Source of the DNA: CAYSYY01 sp964576115 [NCBI: uncultured Gemmatimonadota bacterium]
Lineage (GTDB): Bacteria > Blakebacterota > Blakebacteria > Blakebacterales
Reading direction: 5' to 3'
Length of the DNA stretch: 48,120 nucleotides
Assembly: GCA_964576115.1 (NCBI GenBank)
Contig: CAZNUA010000023.1
Coordinates: forward strand, 4,217 to 52,336
In this document: piece by piece, positions 45,652 through 48,120 of the stretch
Numbering within the stretch: position 1 is the stretch's first letter
How the letters are laid out: the number at the start of each line of letters is the position of its first letter
The notes under the pieces: generated by a model
Told to the model about the DNA's origin: nothing
What the model saw: the letters and a program-made list of their open reading frames with translations, nothing else
Database searches by the model: none
Position numbers and translations under genes: made by a program

Positions 45652-45728
45652 TGGTCGGGGTGGCCGGATTTGAACCGGCGACCCCCGCGTCCCGAACGCG
45701 GTGCTCTACCGGACTGAGCCACACCCCG
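45652..45728 (-). tRNA. tRNA-Pro (anticodon CGG)
   Basis: The minus strand gives CGGGGTG...CACCCCG acceptor arms, D-arm GGCTCAGTCCGGTAGAGC, anticodon arm CCGCG-TTCGGGA-CGCGG with CGG in the loop, and T-arm GCCGG-TTCAAAT-CCGGC. The CCA end is encoded (77 nt in total). It decodes CCG proline codons. No integrase or repeat is seen next to it. Confidence 0.96.
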
Positions 45729-45843
45729 ATATGTCCGGAAACCCGCCACGACCGGTCGGGGGAGACCGACTCGATCGAACGGCGGTTCAGCTTATCTAAT
45801 GTAATCGAGAACGGCTCAGACGCCACTCTCACCTGTGCCCCGC

Positions 45844-46344
45844 TCAGCGGGTGAAGAGTTCCACCCCCCCGATCACCCCCAGGGTGGCCAGGGTCACGAC
45901 GGTCGAGGCGATAAGGATACCGCCGAAGACGACCGGGATCGCCAGGCGGGGCCTGATCCCGAAAACGAATGCGGCTGCACACCCCGTCCAGGCGCCGGTC
46001 ACCGGCAGAGGGATCGAGACAAAGAGCAGTAATCCCAGGGCTTCGTACCGTTCGATCATCTTGCCCCGGCGGCGGGTGCGGGCGAAAAGCCATTCGAAGA
46101 AGCGGTCCCAGATCCGCCAGCGGCGCAGCCAGTTCGAGACCGGTTCGAGGCCGAGCAGGAGCGGAATCACGGGCAGGGCGTTGCCGATGGCCCCAAAGAG
46201 AAAGGCTGTCTGCCACGAGAGCCCGCCCAGGGCGATACCGACCGGAATGGCACCGCGCACCTCGCTCACGGGCAGGGTACCGATGATCAGCGTGACGATC
46301 TCGGGGGGCAGTCCCGTCAGCGCTTCCCAGATGGCATCGAGCAC
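45844..46344 (-). CDS. Small multi-drug export family membrane protein
   Basis: 166 aa from GTG 46344 (GGGGG upstream); an ATG at 46368 overlapping the previous gene is the alternative. It follows the PF06695 pattern: PPEIVTLIIGTLPVSEVRGAIPVGIALG, then FLFGAIGNALPVIPLLL, a basic cytoplasmic loop (RTRRRGKMIERYEALGLLLFVSIPLPVTGAWTG) and a last hydrophobic pair. Four or so membrane helices. A true drug export role is not established. It follows pcm by 10 bp. Confidence 0.86.
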   Translation of the reverse strand: MLDAIWEALTGLPPEIVTLIIGTLPVSEVRGAIPVGIALGGLSWQTAFLFGAIGNALPVIPLLLGLEPVSNWLRRWRIWDRFFEWLFARTRRRGKMIERYEALGLLLFVSIPLPVTGAWTGCAAAFVFGIRPRLAIPVVFGGILIASTVVTLATLGVIGGVELFTR

Positions 46345-46354
46345 GCCCGGCCCC

Positions 46355-47029
46355 CTACTGCCCGTCATCCGGCCAGCCGTGGCGGCCGACCAGCGGTACG
46401 AACGTGCAGCCCACATCGTCGCGGGTATCGTACTTCTCGCCATGCCGGGTGATGACCCGGAGCTGCTGAAAGCTGTGGCCCCCGACCGGAATCACCAGCC
46501 GACCCCCCTTTTCGGAAAGCTGATCGAGCAGGGGCTGGGGCACGTCGGGACTGGCGGCGGTCACCACGATGCCGTCATAGGGAGCGTATTCGGACCAGCC
46601 GATCGAGCCGTCCCCGATCCTTATGGCGATGTTGTGAATATCCAGCGCATCGAACGCCTCGCGGGCCCGCCGGGCCAGAGCTCCATGGCGCTCGATGGTG
46701 AAGACCTTGGCCGCCAGCATGGAGAGAATGGCCGCCTGGTACCCCGAACCGGTACCGATCTCGAGAATACGGTCCTCCGGTTCAGCCTCGAGAGTCTGGG
46801 TCATCAGAGCGACCATGAAGGGTTGGCTGATGGTTTGCCCCTGGCCGATCGGCAGGGGATGATCGCCGTAGGCGCGGGGCCAGAGGGCTTCCTCGACGAA
46901 GAGGTGCCGGGCCACCAGGCGCATGGCGGTCAGAACGCGCGGATCGCGGATGCCCCGGCGGGCCAGCTGTTCCTCGACCATGCGGTCGCGGACCATACCG
47001 AAGGCATCATTGCCGCGCGCCGCGGTCAC
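46355..47029 (-). CDS. pcm: Protein-L-isoaspartate O-methyltransferase
   Basis: 224 aa from GTG 47029, which overlaps the surE stop (GTGA). It repairs damaged aspartyl residues using S-adenosylmethionine. Motifs: RHLFVEEALWPRAYGDHPLPIGQGQTISQP, the SAM site ILEIGTGSGYQAAIL, and YDGIVVTAASPDVPQPLLDQL, then GGRLVIPVG. A longer upstream frame lies inside surE. surE and pcm are neighbours in many bacteria, as here. Confidence 0.95.
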   Translation of the reverse strand: MTAARGNDAFGMVRDRMVEEQLARRGIRDPRVLTAMRLVARHLFVEEALWPRAYGDHPLPIGQGQTISQPFMVALMTQTLEAEPEDRILEIGTGSGYQAAILSMLAAKVFTIERHGALARRAREAFDALDIHNIAIRIGDGSIGWSEYAPYDGIVVTAASPDVPQPLLDQLSEKGGRLVIPVGGHSFQQLRVITRHGEKYDTRDDVGCTFVPLVGRHGWPDDGQ

Positions 47030-47958
47030 GCGGACCCGGCTCCGCTGTCGGTCCGAGCACTGTCGGACTCGCCGCCCCCGGCAGAGACGCTGCCGGGGGC
47101 CCCGTTCGGCCCGTTGCCGCAACCGGCCGGGGTGATCAGCTCCCAGTCACGCATGGAGGCCAGCTCTTCCTCGCGGGTCCAGTCCAGACGCAGCGGGGTG
47201 AGACTGATGTAGCCGTCCTCGATGGCCTGAAAATCGGTATCCTCTCCCCCCTTCCAGGTCGGATCCTGCCCGCCGATCCAGTAGTAGGGACGTCCCCGCG
47301 GATCGACATCCTCGAAAATCCCTTCCCGGAAGCTTCGTCGGCCCAGGCGGCAGACCCGATAGCCCTGTATGGCTTCGGCCGGTCCCCCGGGGATGTTGAC
47401 ATTGAGCAGATAATCGGAGCGCAGGCCGTCGCGGATCACCTGGGCCACGACCTCGCAGGCGATATCCCGCGCGGCGGTGAAATCGTAGCCGTTACCGGCA
47501 TCGGGCACCAGGCTGATGGCGATGGCGGCACAGCCCAGCAGGGTGCCCTCGACCGCCGCCGCCACGGTGCCGGAGTAGATGACGTCGTCGCCCAGATTGG
47601 AACCCTGGTTGATACCGGAAACGATCAGGTCGGGTTTACGGGACAGCAGCCCGTGCATGCCGAGCATGACGCAGTCGGTCGGGGTGCCGTCCACGGCGTA
47701 GCGGTCGGCCTTCAGCCGCTGGACCCGCAGGGGGTGATGCAGGGTCAGGGAGTGGCTCGAAGCGGATTGCTCGCGGTCGGGCGCCACGACGACCGTGGAC
47801 CAGTGCTCGGCGAGTGCTTCCGAGAGCGTCTGCAGGCCGGGGGCATAGACCCCGTCGTCGTTGGTGAGCAGGATGTAGACCTGGTCGGAAGCCTCTGTCA
47901 CACCAGTTACCTTTTCATCAATGTCGCAGCGATCATCGCTGGTTCCCGATCGGATCAT
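47026..47958 (-). CDS. surE: 5'/3'-nucleotidase SurE
   Basis: 310 aa if ATG 47958 is used (AGAGG at 8 nt); a GTG 20 codons later would give a usual length. It removes phosphate from nucleoside monophosphates and needs a divalent metal. Motifs: YILLTNDDGVYAPGL with the metal-binding Asp pair, SASSHSLTLHHPLRV, and SGINQGSNLGDDVIYSGTVAAAVEGTL. The C-terminal about 40 residues (after LASMRDWELITP) are Gly/Ser/Pro-rich and unusual. Co-transcribed with pcm. Confidence 0.94.
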   Translation of the reverse strand: MIRSGTSDDRCDIDEKVTGVTEASDQVYILLTNDDGVYAPGLQTLSEALAEHWSTVVVAPDREQSASSHSLTLHHPLRVQRLKADRYAVDGTPTDCVMLGMHGLLSRKPDLIVSGINQGSNLGDDVIYSGTVAAAVEGTLLGCAAIAISLVPDAGNGYDFTAARDIACEVVAQVIRDGLRSDYLLNVNIPGGPAEAIQGYRVCRLGRRSFREGIFEDVDPRGRPYYWIGGQDPTWKGGEDTDFQAIEDGYISLTPLRLDWTREEELASMRDWELITPAGCGNGPNGAPGSVSAGGGESDSARTDSGAGSA

Positions 47959-48120
47959 TCCTGCAGCCTCTGTCCCATCTGCAGCTGCCGGTCAGGCAGG
48001 TTCACATGAGCGAGAAACATATCAATTGGACTCAGCTCACGCACTACGGGATTCCCCGAGAGGAACAGACATGTCCGGGATCGTCATCCCGTGAGCATTA
48101 TCGTAGAATCCTCAGCGGCA
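47959..48120. other. Window end, no secure gene
   Basis: Upstream of surE. A plus-strand frame opens at ATG 48006 and runs to the window edge (38 codons, SEKHINWTQLTHYGIPREEQ), with only a weak ribosome site. On the minus strand a frame ends in NLPDRQLQMGQRLQE and overlaps the surE ATG as ATGA, which could be the end of an upstream gene, but a stop lies shortly before it. Neither is convincing. Confidence 0.3.

Noticed and set aside
45652-45728. tRNA-Pro as an integration site of a mobile element
   Set aside because: No integrase, no repeated tRNA 3' end and no other mobile-element gene nearby.
48006-48120. Plus-strand partial gene at the window edge
   Set aside because: Only 38 codons, weak ribosome site, no recognisable motif; noted as uncertain in the region entry.

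Overview
The window is GC-rich bacterial DNA with dense, short-spaced gene runs, many start/stop overlaps (ATGA, GTGA, TGATG) and many Sec-type and lipoprotein signal peptides. The lineage looks like an anaerobic or facultative, diderm, uncultured group, perhaps of the FCB/Krumholzibacteriota/Latescibacterota/Eisenbacteria kind. That placement is inferred from six-bladed-propeller lipoproteins, an ADOP-type permease with PadR, an OprP-like porin, and a 2-oxoacid:ferredoxin oxidoreductase with selenocysteine heterodisulfide-reductase genes. No marker gene fixes the phylum.

Layout. (1) 1-9349, minus strand: four tandem paralogous six-bladed beta-propeller proteins (three with visible lipoboxes) behind a secreted GH3 glycosidase with a PA14 insert and an erythromycin-esterase-like protein. 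(2) 9469-12714, plus: PadR regulator, ADOP/MacB-like permease and a tiny ferredoxin remnant. (3) 12796-14575, minus: a lone receiver-domain protein and a single-cysteine FAD disulfide reductase. (4) 14852-22897, minus: DUF6599-like lipoprotein, DUF169 protein coupled to an M14 carboxypeptidase, then a coupled trio of two small lipoproteins and a PKD/PQQ-propeller lipoprotein behind a near-consensus promoter. (5) 23067-27930: a three-gene mini-operon of tiny proteins (one a 2[4Fe-4S] ferredoxin), an SH3/BamE-like exported protein with a strong terminator, acylphosphatase, porin, a helical hypothetical and a diguanylate cyclase.

(6) 28169-41194, plus, is the centre of the window: a promoter with two adjacent palindromic operators, a MarR regulator with a C-terminal four-cysteine motif, korDABC, and then hdrA, mvhD, an HdrD-like protein, an hdrA-mvhD fusion, a zinc ribbon, hdrC and hdrB. 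Both hdrA genes are interrupted by one in-frame UGA at the same place in the conserved motif MDCSI-UGA-ILGP. Exactly 27 nt after each UGA a perfect hairpin presents the loop GGUC, and one stem pair differs by a compensatory change. I read both as selenocysteine codons with bacterial SECIS elements, so naive gene calling would break both genes. The operon would pass electrons from 2-oxoacid oxidation (ferredoxin) through FAD/Sec HdrA and MvhD adaptors to two different CCG-domain (HdrB/HdrD) active sites. No hydrogenase or formate dehydrogenase is present locally, so the second electron partner and the acceptor are unknown.

(7) 41325-48120: PLP-binding protein and UPF0282-like metallo-beta-lactamase pair, GNAT acetyltransferase, a TPR remnant, a barrel-like exported protein, a lipoprotein gene split by an in-frame amber codon, tRNA-Pro(CGG), and a coupled surE-pcm-export protein run.
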